DNA from: Bifiguratus adelaidae
Taxonomy: Eukaryota > Mucoromycota > Endogonomycetes > Endogonales
Length of the DNA: 64,000 bases
Assembly (NCBI GenBank): GCA_002261195.1
Contig: MVBO01000050.1
Coordinates: forward strand, 1 to 64,000
Direction of reading: 5' to 3'
Shown: positions 51,007-63,246 of the stretch, in pieces
How positions within the stretch are numbered: position 1 is the stretch's first letter
How the letters are laid out: each line of letters opens with the position of its first letter
Position numbers and translations under genes: made by a program
Notes under the pieces: generated by a model
What the model was told of the DNA's origin: nothing
The model's input: the letters and a program-made list of their open reading frames with translations, nothing else
The model's database searches: none

Positions 51007-52718
51007 ATGGACGTCCAAGGCACCTTAACTACTTGGGACGCTATATTTGATAGTCCACTTTATGAATATGGCTATCAACCTTCTATCTATCCAACAGACG
51101 ACGAAGAGCCTAGAGACACGTACAGCGAGTACGAGGCGGCGACAGAGATCTTTGAGGAAGATGTGGAGAGAGGAGACGACCTGCAGGGCATATTCTGGGA
51201 ATCCTTACCGTTTTCCAGGGAGCGGTATCAAGAGACTTCCATTCAGAAGCATTGTAAACGCTTTGATTTGGAATTGGCGAAACGGAGGCTAAGGTTTCAT
51301 ACGGTAAGCATTGTAGATGCTTGTAGAAAGAAGATTAGTGACATGATATACCTCAAGGACATCACTCCGCTTTCAGAAATAGGCCACTATTACAAATTCA
51401 AGTACAACAACCTCAAAGTCAAATGCTCCTATGTACATTTCCAATTGCGCAATCTGCTTGCAGCCACGAGCAAAAACAGCGTCTATTATACCTGTGGGTG
51501 TCCATGAAGGTTGGAAGTGGCTAGCTGACGCAATGGTCCATGCATAGATGCCAATCAAGTTCGGATGTGGTCTCCCCAATCTCGCACCTCTAACATAGTT
51601 ATGGACCTTGATAACCTGCATTTCCCTTTACACATCACGACCATGGCTTGCGGCTTGGGTGTGTGCATGACAGGGTCTTTTGATGGAACCTATGCTTGCC
51701 ATAGACTTGATGCACCGTCCGATGTAGCTGTTCAAACCGGTGTGATTACCCTCAATCTTGCCTCTGCCATCACCAACCACATTGACATTAACACAAACCG
51801 CCATGGAGGTAAGGTGATGCAATTGCCCGCAAAGCGACAGGTAATTTATGAGCCATCTCACCAGCTGGGCAAGCTGTCGTTTCGAGCAATGATGATTGCG
51901 TACGCATATTTGATTTGAATACCATGGAAGTCAACGCAAAATATGCTGAACCATGGGCAGTCAATGTAGGTGTATTAAAAGTCAATTTTGGAGTCAATCT
52001 CATCATCTCTCAGTGTACAAAATTGAGTCCCGACAAAAGACTGCTATGCGCTGTAGGCGACGCCAAAGAGACCTTGATACAAAATGCAGAAACCGGAGAA
52101 AGTGGGTTGCAGTGCTCAACAAGTGAATGAACACCAATGCTTATGTCCTGTCTGCAGCCATCTACACCCTTCAAGGGCATGATGACTATTCTTTTGCATG
52201 CGATTGGAGTCCAGACGGAAAATTCCTCTGCACTGGCAATCAAGATCTGACGACAAGGTGAGTATTTGATCCAGATGTATGCATTGGTTGATGCAAAATC
52301 AATCTAGATTGTATGATGTGCGGCATTTGAAACAGCCATTGCATGTGTTTGCCACCAAGCTTGGTGCTGTACGGTCCCTCCATTTTTCTCCCAATGGCGA
52401 GTATCTCGCCATAGCAGGTAAGCGCCAGATGGAGCATGGTAGTCTAAGAGGTCTAAGCAAATGAGCAGAACCTGCCAATTATGTTCACCTGGTGGAAACA
52501 CGCTATTTTACCCAGTCGCAAACCATTGACTTTTTCGGAGAATTGGCGGGCGTCAGCTTTTCACCTGAAGGCGATGGCCTCTTTCTTGCCAATGCCGACG
52601 ATGCCTTTGGGTAAGTTCTAGTCTCAAAAGCTGATGCAGTGACTGATGGTTTGGCAGTTCGATCATTGAGTATCAACGAGTGGCCAACGAGAACGACCTT
52701 GAAAACCTGCTTTTGTAA
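51007..52718 (+). CDS. Conserved fungal WD40 protein (SPAC2A9.03-like)
   Basis: The N-terminal DDLQGIFWESLPFSRERYQE matches the D-I-Q-G-I-P-W-x-x-L-x-x-x-R-x-x-Y-R-x-T start typical of a fungal WD40 family known from S. pombe SPAC2A9.03 and relatives. Downstream exons carry VHFQLRNLLAATSKNSVY, DWSPDGKFLCTGNQDLTTRL, GAVRSLHFSPNGEYLAIAEP and IDFFGELAGVSFSPEGDGLF, in the family order, to a stop at 52716-52718. The true start is the ATG at 51007 (MDVQGTLTTWDA). Function is not known. The intron after FHT (about 51301-51356) is somewhat uncertain. Confidence 0.75.
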
Positions 52719-52912
52719 CATTTTTTGAAGTCTATGTATATAGTGTAGTTGTTGCCGATTGTTTGAATATAGCGATGACTCAGAGTCGACGTTGTGAGCG
52801 TTAGTCCATTCGGAAGAGATACAGTACATCAGGGTATAACAAAGTCTATCTAGTGTACAACTGCGGGTATGTGATACGGATAGGGGGATTGATTAGCGTG
52901 AACCGATCGTTT

Positions 52913-54161
52913 TTACGCAAGGTGAGCAACAATACGAAGCGGTTGGGTAGAAGGTAGAGGCGATGAATCAGAAGAAGAGTAAAAAGGCTCAGAGAGGGGA
53001 TCGACATCCTCAATTTCATCATCAAAATCTATTGTTTGACGTGAGCGGCGGTTCTCGCAAGGATCAATGACCTTACCGAAATCAGGATCCAAGTCACCTT
53101 GACCCGGACTGATCACTCGCGCGCTAATCTTGGACTCGTACCGAAGCGCTTCTTTGCCCTGATGCAATAGACTTTCCAGTAGATTGGAGACTCGCTTGAA
53201 GGCTGGGTCACGTTCAATGTCATCGGCCGTCAAACTATCTTCATCCTGAAATTCGGTTAGATTGGGACTTCCAAACCCTTTGACTTACCTCATCCTCTAT
53301 ATTCATGTCGGTGACTGTCGAAGAGGACGGCAAAATTTCACCTCTGCAAATGGATCATTGAGCATCAATATAAACGTATTGTATCCAGCTACTTACCTGC
53401 TTAGTCTTCGACGTAGGTCAACGAGCTCGGATGTTTGTTTTCGTACGGTCTCTTCCAAGGTCCGATTGACGGCCATGAGTGAGTTGTTGGAAATTTCCAA
53501 GTCCGCAATCTGCGACGCAATGCATGTCAATCTCTCGATCGCTGTTGGGGGACCATGTTGACAATCGCCCTGTACCCACCTTGCGAACATGCCGAGCTTC
53601 TCCACGCTCATCCATATCATTTTGACTATTCACACTATCTTCTCGGTGTCGTGGGGAATAGCCATTTCGTACTTGAGGCGGTGATCCTGTGCTATCACTG
53701 TGCACCGAAAGGCTATCCTCGTCCAATATGGAGGGGTAGAGATCACCCTCATCGTCTTCATAGGTTCCCCGAGAGCTCACGGAACCGGTACGTACTCTGC
53801 CTGCGGCACGGGAACTGAAATAATGTGAATTTGATGACAATGTCGACGAGATATTGGAGGGACTGATGATGGTCGGAGCAACACGTAGATTGGTTGTACT
53901 CTTTGGAAGTGAGGCTGCCGTGGATGTAGAAGGCGCCTTGACTCGCTGGACGGAAGGTCCTCGCTCAGAGAGTTGCGCTGAAGGAGCCAACCGTGGTTTC
54001 CATACTTGCGAAGTAGTTACAGAGGACGGTGAAGAGGAGACCGAAAAAGATACTGCACTCGTTGGTCTTGACGAATATCTCTGCGGCACTTTGGCTGGTG
54101 TAGAAGCACCTGAAGTGCCCCGGAAGATATTGACCGCCTTGGGTGCGCTGTCTTTACCCAT
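52913..54161 (-). CDS. Coiled-coil protein with Ser-rich N-terminus, unrecognised
   Basis: Four exons from the ATG at 54161 (MGKDSAPKAVNIFRG). The first ~190 residues are Ser/Thr/Pro-rich with basic residues and look disordered. A short coiled coil (LEISNNSLMAVNRTLEETVR, SELVDLRRRL) follows, then an acidic exon and a C-terminal helix (RDPAFKRVSNLLESLLHQGK) with a Ser-rich end. The layout fits a cytoskeletal or septation scaffold, but I know no family. Divergent from EAF3 with 91 bp between starts. Confidence 0.6.
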
Positions 54162-54252
54162 GCCTCATTGCGCAAAGGCGCGAAACACAAAAACTTCCGA
54201 AAAAGGTCTTCTGAAGCGTCGACGTCACCTTGTCCTTTTGCACGCGTCGGGC

Positions 54253-55370
54253 ATGTTGGCCTTCAAGGAAGACGAGAAGATCTTGTGCTTTCATGGACCT
54301 CTTATATATGAAGCAAAGGTACTGAAGGCAGAGAATTGGGAAGAGAAGGACTCCGAGACGGGAGAGACTGGCCCGCATTACTATGTACATTATAAGGGAT
54401 GGAAGCAAAGGTACGTCGCGCCTCTCGTGTGATGGATCTGACGCGACATAGCTGGGATGAATGGGTACCTGAATCACGAGCGCTCAAGTTCAATGAGGCC
54501 AATTTGTCAAGGCAACAGCAACTGAGAGAGCTACACTTGCAAAAGAAAAAACCGACAAAGACGACAGGTTCGCCGGCCGATCGACATGAGTCCGAGCGTG
54601 GATCCCGCAAACGGGCTCGAGATCATTCCATTGACAAGGAAGAAGATTACATGAAGCGACCAGAGATTAAAATACCAGTACCCGACGCGCTCAAGGCCCA
54701 ACTGGTGGACGATTGGGAGAACGTGACAAAGAATCAACAGGTGTTGTGCATGCATGCTGTTTCTTCGCACTTGCTGACTCCTTAGGACAGCTCGTACCAT
54801 TACCTAGATCTCCTACCGTAGTTCAATTGCTGGATCAATACAAGACGAGTAAAACGGACAAGAAGGGGGATGGGTATGTGTAGAATGTCCTGAAGATGAA
54901 GTTTCACTTACAGTTCGTCTAGACGGACAGAAGAAATCTTGACAGAGGTCGTCAAGGGCATCAAGCTCTATTTTGACAAGGCGCTCGGCAACATGCTCCT
55001 GTATCGATTTGAACGAAACCAATATGTGGAGATTCGCAAGAAGTACGCCGGAAAGGAGATGAGCGAGATTTATGGCGCAGAACATTTACTCCGCTTGTTT
55101 GGTAAGGAAAAAGGGCTTTATACCTTTCAGTGCTGACAGTTTCCAAGTTCAAATGCCATCACTGATTGCCCAAACAAACATGGAGCAAGATACCATTGCC
55201 TTGCTCCGGGACCATCTCAGCGAATTTATGAAGTAAGTCTACTACTATCATTGGCGGAAAGCTGGCACTGACCACCTCTTAGATTTCTCTTGAAGCATCA
55301 AAAACAGTTCTTTCTTTCAGAATACGAAAACGCTACGCCGGGTTATGTGTCCCAGACCAAGTCAAATTGA
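54253..55370 (+). CDS. EAF3: Chromodomain protein EAF3/MRG15
   Basis: A subunit of NuA4 acetyltransferase and Rpd3S deacetylase complexes that binds methylated H3K36. The N-terminal tudor/chromo barrel is short: MLAFKEDEKILCFHG, LIYEAKVLKAENW, YYVHYKGWKQSWDEWVPESR. A basic linker (KRARDHSIDKEEDY) leads to the MRG domain: LKAQLVDDWENVTKNQQ, LPRSPTVVQLLDQYK, FERNQYVEIRKKY, IYGAEHLLRLF, FLLKHQKQFF. Six exons. The ATG at 54253 is 5 residues before the first conserved strand, so the N-terminus is minimal. Confidence 0.93.
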
Positions 55371-55486
55371 AACATGTCATATGCTTTGTGCACAACCACC
55401 TTGTATGTACATAAGAAACGGTAGATAAAACACAGAAAAGTAAGAAAAAAAGAAGGAATCGCTCGTGCAACGCCCGCACCACTCTG

Positions 55487-56075
55487 TCATTCCCACGACT
55501 TCTCGACCACTTCTCGGACACGCCTCACATACTCTTTTCTGTTTTCGCGGTACAAGTTAGCCGCCTCGGCATTGGCGGGGGAATTAGGGTTCGGGTCATG
55601 CAACAAACTCTGGATACTCGTGAGGATGGCGGCGACGTCGTAGGTGGGTGACCATCGGTTCTGTAGGATGTCTAGGCAGAGATCACCACTGGCGTAAACG
55701 TTGGGGTGAAACATTTTGGAGATGAATTTGACTGGAACATGTCAGTGGCCATGGTCGGTCATGCAAGTGGTTTACCTTGTGGTGGTTTGTTTGGCTAGGT
55801 GGCATATTAGTAAGTGTAGATGATAAATGGTGAAGAAGACTTACGTAGGTCTCATCAAAGTGCAGTACAAGCTTAAATGTGCCATCCTCAAACGGAGTAT
55901 CCGCTAGTATGCATGAGCGCTAGGTCATACATGCAAAGCACTTACCTGGTCCAAAGATAACGGCATTCCACAGCATGATGTTGTCTGGGTTCGGTGCACC
56001 GGATATACCCCCAGGAGGATCATTTTGCAAGCGCTTAAAGTCTCGCATCAACCTTCTTCTCGTGGGCGTCGACAT
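55487..56075 (-). CDS. RAD6: Ubiquitin-conjugating enzyme UBC2/RAD6
   Basis: The E2 for histone H2B monoubiquitination, post-replication repair and N-end rule. It starts [17 protein letters not shown], then [42 protein letters not shown] and the active site [18 protein letters not shown] with the catalytic cysteine. The end [18 protein letters not shown] lacks the acidic tail of budding-yeast Rad6, as in most eukaryotes. Four introns. Only 43 bp separate its ATG from the stop of the upstream same-strand HMG gene, and a strong 3' splice site lies just before the ATG. Confidence 0.95.
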
Positions 56076-56118
56076 GGCACTGAAAAAGAAGCAGAAAATC
56101 AAACGTCACCGTTTAATG

Positions 56119-58113
56119 TCAAAAGACAGAACTGTGCCACACATTAGGGATAGGATCAGCTAGTTCTACGGTATTCATGTCATTAGCCATCAAGGATTGA
56201 CGTTCCATGGGTGGTACCATGGTCATGTCATTGGTCATGGAGGAAGTGATTTGGGGTGGTTCATTGGGCTGGAGAGGTTTAGGAACCTGTGGGCTGGCAC
56301 GAATACTGGATGGTGCTGAAGCGGCTGTGGTGGATGGCACCAGGGTGTGCTTGTCGGGAGAGGGATTATGAGAGAAATATTCGGGGAACCGCTGCGAAAG
56401 AGAAAAGGAAATATTCTTGAGGGGTTCCGGATGTGAAGGATGCGAGGTGAAATGGTGGTGGTTCAAGATGGGATTTTGCTGATCGCCGGGATGGGGTGCC
56501 GGAAAGATGGGTCGAAGAGTACTACTGCTGCTTTCTCGCTGTGAGAGTGGTTGTGGGCCTAGAATCGTGAAATTTGCGGAATTGTTCATTGTCTGTACAA
56601 GATGAGGATTGGGACTGAGGGATTGGGACATGATGTTGGTATTTGGTTCAAGACCATTGTCCGATGCTGAAGGTTGGGATGTCAGAGTTTGATCAAGGTC
56701 TCCGCGACCTTGAAAAGCTGAGAATGTCTGTGACAGGCTGGCTGCAAGCTGGTCGGAGTGAGATTGAAGGTGCATATTCTGTGGCAATAAGGCAGACGGT
56801 GAGTCGTTTGCGAACCCTCTCAGCGTCTCTTCCAAGGTCGAATGCGCATTCATCGATGCTCTCGAATCTAGCTGGGGAGAGTAATACGGGTCTGAGGCAA
56901 CGAGAGCCACACGATCGTCATGTGTATCTGTCGGCGTCAAGTCGTTTGCGGAAACCCTGCGCTTTCGGGAACGTTTCGGACCGGCAAATGGATATTCGTC
57001 AAGGAAGGATCGCTTGAGGGGAGCCGGACCTGGGTGACTGTCTTTCCTCCCATTCCTTTCTAGGGACATTCTGGCCTCGTTCGCGTCTGCGTACTCTTCC
57101 ATCTCTCGCGCATAACGTTTCTTGTCTAAATCAGCCTTGTCGTGATAGGGTTTCCGCTGTTCCTCTGTCAACCGATTCCATCGCGCTGGGGCAACATGAG
57201 CTGACTTCCAAGCTAGAAAGCACATGCACTTACAAGACACAATCTGACTGACTTTTCCCACCGTCATGCCGGGATAATCCTTCATCACGTCGCTTCGCTG
57301 TTCAATGAGAAAGTGGAAGAAGCCGGAGAGCGGATGCTTTGGCGGATCAAGGGTACCACGAGTCTGGTTCTGTAGAGGTGCTGCTCGCCCTGTGTCGCTT
57401 TCGCTTGGGGCAACCTGAGGATCCAAGGAGGGCTGAGTCTCGTCGATCGCTTCCGGTTTATGTACGCCCAGACTCTCTCCTTCTTCTTCCCCGTCTCCGT
57501 CTCCGGCGTCTTCCCACCTGTCATCCTCAGCCCCGGTTTGCGGCCCGCTGTCCTTTCTCTTTTCTCCACGGCCATTCTTTCGCTTTCGAAACCCCTTGGC
57601 AAAATGCCCGGTCTCGGCAAGTTCTGTCTTGCTCCTTCGAATGTACATAAACTCGCCGTGTTGTTCGCGCTGTGCTTCCTTGATACTAGCGGCCGCATTC
57701 AAGTACCTGTCCTTTTCGTCTTTAGGTAGATTGCGCCATAGTTGACTGAGCTCACTGCTGATTTCACCGGCCTTCATGTGAGGATTAGCATCCTTGAGCC
57801 GTTTCCGCATTTCGCGATTGAAGAGAAGAAAGCCATTAGGAGGCCGAACTAGCCTTGTAGGACCCTTTTCGTTGGGTCGCTGTCGCTTATGAGCCGGCGC
57901 TGACGTGCTATCATGTTGCATCTCTGAAGAATGTCGCGTCATGCCATCCATAGCGGCGTCTTGGGCAGACGTCTTGCTATGCTTGTCTGTCAGCCGTGGC
58001 GAGCCGTCATCGGAACGCGCTATAGAATGAGTCGGGAATGAAGTATCGTGAAAGGCGGTACCCATCGTCAGATATTGAGGTGCTGTCAAGTGAGGATCAG
58101 CGTCTGAGTTCAT
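56119..58113 (-). CDS. Protein with two HMG boxes, transcription factor-like
   Basis: About 648 residues if one intron is removed. Box 1 (residues ~90-158) reads VRPPNGFLLFNREMRKRLKD...EISSELSQLWRNLPKDEKDRY, of the sequence-specific MATA/SOX type. Box 2 (~residue 260 on) reads HPLSGFFHFLIEQRSDVMKD...RWNRLTEEQRKPYHDKADLD, more like HMGB. Between them is a Lys/Arg-rich NLS (GFRKRKNGRGEKRKD) and an acidic stretch. The C-terminal half is Ser/Pro/His/Gln-rich and probably regulatory. The 48-nt intron at 57186-57233 inside box 2 has no in-frame stop and is a multiple of three. It could be a mating, development or stress regulator; no orthologue is named. Confidence 0.8.
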   Translation of the reverse strand: MNSDADPHLTAPQYLTMGTAFHDTSFPTHSIARSDDGSPRLTDKHSKTSAQDAAMDGMTRHSSEMQHDSTSAPAHKRQRPNEKGPTRLVRPPNGFLLFNREMRKRLKDANPHMKAGEISSELSQLWRNLPKDEKDRYLNAAASIKEAQREQHGEFMYIRRSKTELAETGHFAKGFRKRKNGRGEKRKDSGPQTGAEDDRWEDAGDGDGEEEGESLGVHKPEAIDETQPSLDPQVAPSESDTGRAAPLQNQTRGTLDPPKHPLSGFFHFLIEQRSDVMKDYPGMTVGKVSQIVSCKCMCFLAWKSAHVAPARWNRLTEEQRKPYHDKADLDKKRYAREMEEYADANEARMSLERNGRKDSHPGPAPLKRSFLDEYPFAGPKRSRKRRVSANDLTPTDTHDDRVALVASDPYYSPQLDSRASMNAHSTLEETLRGFANDSPSALLPQNMHLQSHSDQLAASLSQTFSAFQGRGDLDQTLTSQPSASDNGLEPNTNIMSQSLSPNPHLVQTMNNSANFTILGPQPLSQRESSSSTLRPIFPAPHPGDQQNPILNHHHFTSHPSHPEPLKNISFSLSQRFPEYFSHNPSPDKHTLVPSTTAASAPSSIRASPQVPKPLQPNEPPQITSSMTNDMTMVPPMERQSLMANDMNTVELADPIPNVWHSSVF

Positions 58114-59088
58114 GGTGTCCGCACCAAGTCACGGCCGCGCTATAGGACACCTCAATCTAAGCGACCAATGTCGAAGAACACCTCCAAGAAATCCAAAATC
58201 GTGTATCGCGCCAATGGGCAACTTTCTGGTCTTCTTGTTGCTCGCGTCAAGGGGAACAACGGAACAGAGGAAAAGGAAAAGAGATGAATGGATAGGTGGA
58301 TGAGTGGAATGGTGAAATACTTGGTGTTATTGGTGCATGATGGATAAGTGGATATAGGTATACATGTTCTCTGAATAGCAGGCCATGAACTCTACATGAC
58401 ATTATCCTCACTCACTCTCTCTCGTGTCTTGCAATCGAATCAACCCGATTTCATGGAGCGAAATTTCAAGCCCGCCTCCCTCACTCTGCATACCTTTCCT
58501 TCTTCTCAAGTGCTGCGGGTCCATCGATCACCTTGACAGCATACTGGGATCTGTTTGAGAGTCGCAAGTGTTTGTGTTTGTGTCCTCGACTGAATCAGTG
58601 TTCATTTGTTGGCATTGTGCAACTTGATCACTTTGTCTGTTGTCTAGTCGTAGTTTTGACTTGCTCATCTCTAGCACGACTATACTGTGTGTACACATTG
58701 CTGACTGGTTTTGTCGTTACCTGTCGCTTTTTGCAAAAGAACAAAAGCACTGGCTAACGTCTATCTAGCCTCGTGGGGCAATTTTGGCACGATTATCACA
58801 GGGTAAGTTGGGCAGAAACAGACATGTGGCATGATTGAACTTGGCGGCATAAACAAGTTAGATGCTTCACACGTTTGCTGGAAATGTACTTGCCATGTTA
58901 TCAACTTGATTTAAAGGGGGAGTTATGTGGAGATGAGAATTGACAGGCTGACTTAGGCTCTCCTTTATTCCATTGTCGCTCCGTGGTCAAATCTCCTTTT
59001 ATTTCGTTGTTACAGCTTAACCGCGCCCACCGACTTTTTTTTAAAAAAAATAAAAACGGCAACGCTTTCAACAGCATCATCCTCCACG
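58114..59088. promoter_or_regulatory. Long divergent promoter region
   Basis: A 975 bp region between the divergent HMG and M16 genes. It has no supported gene. A T8A8 palindrome at 59035-59050 lies about 40 bp upstream of the M16 start and is a likely nucleosome-free promoter element. Confidence 0.45.
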
Positions 59089-62000
59089 ATGCCACCGGCT
59101 GTATCACCACCACCCTCAAGATCATCAGAGTCTCGCCCGCATTCACCCAAAGCAAAGCTACCTCCAGCACAAAGCGCTCCAAGAAAGTTACCTTCGCATA
59201 GCTTCAAAGAGATACGGACGGTAGAAAGCACCGATGGAACGAAACTCTATAAATTCAAGAGTGACCTGGTCGGCTTAGAAGTCTTGCATGCCGATGTTGA
59301 AGGTATGCGGTGCATAGACGATGACACATGTTTCTTTATGCTCAAGTGATGACCATAGCACCCATCGTCAATGGATTTTTTGCATTAGCCACCGAAGGTA
59401 ATAGAGTCATGAGCACATACCGACGTGTTCCTGAGCTAACGTTTGTTGGTTTAAGCCATCGATGATTATGGATGTCCACATACCCTGGAACAGTATGTAC
59501 TACGATAGACGGCATTGAAGATCGATTCCTAATTGCATGACAGTCTCGTATTCTTGGGAAGTGGACAGTACCCTTATAAGGGTGTCTTGGACTCCTTGGC
59601 CAATCGGGCACTCGCACAAGGTACAAATGCATGGACGGATGTAGAGTGAGTGTGAATGCCGCGCCATTGACAAAATGTCCTCAATTTCTTTCTCCTGCAT
59701 TTGTGCAACGATCTTTGTACAGTCATACGGTGAGTGACACACACATTGCAACATGGCATGTCAGCGCTCACAATGTTATCATAGTGTTATACCATCACCA
59801 CGGCCGGTTACTCTGGCTTCCTCCAACTCTTGCCAATCTACATTGATCACATTCTCTATCCAACGCTTACCGATTCAGGCTATCATACTGAAGTTCATCA
59901 CATCAATGCCAAGGGTGAAGATGCCGGTGTCGTGTACTCTGAAATGCAAGGGCGTCAGAATTCGTGCACCGATCGAATGCAGCTGCGCCTACAAAGGCTC
60001 ATGTATCCAGAGGAATGCGGTTATCGCAGTGAAACTGGAGGGCTAATGGAATGTTTGAGGCGACTCGATGTCGATCAAAGTAAGTCAAATGAAACGTTGA
60101 TGAATCTCACACGACTTGTTACCATTCTAGTCCGCGAATATCATAGATCGTATTATCGTCCAGACAACCTGTGTCTCATCATTACCGGCCATATACCGCA
60201 TCAAGCCTTGTTCTCAACGCTAGCTGCGATTGAGGCTCGCATATATGGCAAAGGTCCACTGCCGGCTATCCCGCGACCGTGGGTAGAAACGTCCGCTAAA
60301 TCCGTCTTGACACAGACTGGTCCTCATTCCGGAACTGTATGCGAGCGTGTATTGTTTCCTGATGATGATGAGAGTATGGGAGAGGTGGTTGTGGCCTGGA
60401 TGGGTCCCTGCGTCAATGTAAGGAACAACTAGGATTCAAAATATGCATATTTACACCCTGGCGTCTAGAACTTCTCCGATTTGAAGGCGCTCGATTTGCT
60501 GACTATGTTAGTTTAATCGATCGAATTCGTAATGCTTATATGCTCATCCAATCTTTTAGCTATCTTTCCGATTCCGCCATTTCGCCAATGCACAAACATT
60601 TAGTCGAGATAGAGAATCCATTGTGTACGGAAATCGACTTCCACATGAGCGAACAATTGCGAGTCACCTTCACTTGCTCCTTGGCGAATGTCCCTACTGA
60701 TCGCCTTGAAGACGTGCAACCTGCCCTTATGAAAGTGCTCAAGGAGGTCGAAAAGGAAGGCATCGACATGGATCGAATGGCTGTGCTGTTGAAGAGGGAG
60801 AAATTGAAGGTGCTCGAACACATGGAAACCAATGCGCATTTTCAGTATGCGATAGCAGGCATCACAGGTGCGTCGTATTTGCAATGCAAGGTACAAATTT
60901 CCTCAGACGTGCTTTAGATTTCCTGTATGGAGCCAAAGACGGCAGCGACTTGGAGAAAGCGCTTAAACAAATGGATCATTTGGACAAGCTTGGCAAATTC
61001 CAGGGCGAACAATGGATGGACATTCTGCAAAAGTAAGTGCCAATGCCATCCATATTGTAGGCTTCACGTTGATGGGTGCTGATCTTTAGATACTTCACCA
61101 ACGCCTCTCATATCACTCTTCTTGGCCATCCGTCGGCTGAATTCGCAGCGACGTTGGTGGAAGACGAAAATAAACGTGTCGAGCAACAGAAATGTGAACT
61201 TGGAGAGGCAAGGCTCAAGGAATCGGGAGAGATTTTGGAGGAAGCCAAAAAGAAGAACGACGTCGCGATGCCACAAGACATGATTGACGGTTTTCCCATT
61301 CCCTCGGTGTCCACTATTCCGTTCATTGAAGTCACTTCCGCATTCTACCCCCCGAATCCGGATGTCGATAACGAAGTACAAGCCCACATCGATCAAGATG
61401 TAGTCAAGCTGCCTTTCTGCATTCAGTACAGTCACATCAAATCGAAATTCACAAACTTGACGCTGTACATCAGCACACCTGAATTGTCCGGTCATCTCCG
61501 GTCTTATCTTCGACTATTCCTTTCTACACTTTTCCTCTTACCAGTGCAGACAGCGGACGGAGGGCGATTGCCGTACGAAGCAGTTGTGCGCGGCTTGAAC
61601 GAAGACACTGTATCCTACAGCGCGCATTTGGGCAACTCTAATGGCTTCAAAGAAGCCATTGTGATTGATCTCAAGTGTGAGACGGAGAAATTTCCTCGAG
61701 CCGTGACATGGATCAGGGATTTGCTCTGGGGCTCTATTTTCGCGGTCGACAGGGTCAAGAATGCGGTCATCAAGGAGCTAAATGACATACCGGCAGCCAA
61801 ACGAGATGGTCGAAGCGTATGTGAAAGGTGCTCTAATGGATTTGTGGCTCTGATTTGATTTATAGATGACCACCGCTACCTTGCGAGCGTTACAATTTGA
61901 TCTTGCTCGTTCCAACAATGCAGCCAGCAATGTTCTGTATCAGTTCAATTTCTTGCCCAAGGTTCAATCACAACTAGATACCGATCCGCAAATGGTTACC

Positions 62001-63094
62001 TCAGACCTAGAAGAGCTACGGCGCGCCCTCTGTCAACCAAACAACTTCCGTGTCCACGTTTCGGGTGACATACTTGCTCTTGCCAGTCCGAAGAGCGCAT
62101 TTTCATTGCTTGGTCGCGGTCACGTAAGTTAGACATGTCTTTTGTTCAATCTTAAGTTAAACCACATATAGGTTGCTGGCATTGACTCTCCAGTACCATG
62201 GGCGCGCGATGTGCTCAACCAGGAAGGTCTCGAGCCAGGGCGCTTGGTAAGGACATTGACCTTATATTAAGGACCAATGAATGCAAACTGACGACTGCCT
62301 GTAGGGTTACATTGTCAATTTGCCTTCCATCGAAAGCTCCTTTTCTTTGCATGCCGCTAAAGGTAGGTGATGATCTTGCTGTACGCGTTCCATACTGATA
62401 ATGCTATTCAGGCCCATCGGACTTCACATCGCCTGACGTCGCTCCTCTATTGGTTTTGAATGAGATACTAGACACCATGGAAGGCATTTTCTGGAAACTC
62501 ATTCGCGGTGCTGGACTGGCATACTCGTGTTCGCTTCGAGCGGATGTCGAGGCTGGGCTGGTCTACTTTAACATCTATCGCAGTCCGGATGCTTTTAAGG
62601 CATTTGAGCAAGCTGGAAAAGTAATTCGAGAACTAGCAGACGGTCGCGCTACATTTGAAAACTCGACCATTGCTGGAGCCAAGAGTGGAGTCATCTTTAG
62701 CATTGTCGACAAGGAAGTATGTCTATGGTTGCCGCCCTTTGTACCATGCGCTGATCACATCTGTCTAGGACACCTTATCTCGGGCTGCCCTTGAATCTTT
62801 TACCAACCAAACCCTTCGCAATGTGCCTGCCAACTACAATCGTCGTCTTTTGGAGCAAATTCAAGCCGTGACATTGGAAGACTTGCGTCGGGTCCTGAAA
62901 ACTTACCTGTGCGATTTGTTTGATCCCAAAAAGTCCAACGTCATTGTGGTTAGCGCTTCCGGAAAAGTCCAGGTACAGCATGGTTGTGCGTGTTTAGTGC
63001 TTTGCTGACATGATTGTAGGACATTGTGGATGGTTTTTCCACCTTGGGCTTCCCTCTCAAAACCATCACTCTCGACGAGGTGTTGCCCCAGTGA
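59089..63094 (+). CDS. M16-family zinc metallopeptidase
   Basis: A large (~1,050-residue) pitrilysin-type peptidase. The inverted zinc motif HxxEH is HTLEHLVFLGS in an early exon, and the downstream glutamate lies in VVYSEMQGRQN. Other family features: ALAQGTNAWTDVDHTAYT, REYHRSYYRPDNLCLIITG, and the second, non-catalytic half (LPYEAVVRGLNEDTVSY, IRGAGLAYSCSL, LEDLRRVLKTYLCDLFD). The organisation matches the cytosolic/nuclear fungal group of YOL098C (Sdd3-like) rather than mitochondrial Cym1; the N-terminus is Ser/Pro-rich without a clear presequence. More than ten exons. Start at 59089, stop at 63092-63094. Confidence 0.85.
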
Positions 63095-63246
63095 TGCAAT
63101 CACTCTGCTTCTTTTCTCAAATCAAAATCTAATACGTAGCATTGTACGCATTAATTTGGCATTGACTCTGCGACCTTTTTAAATCTTCCATATTTCTCAC
63201 TCAACAAACGCTTGTAACAGCATCATCCACAAAAAGTATCTTCATC

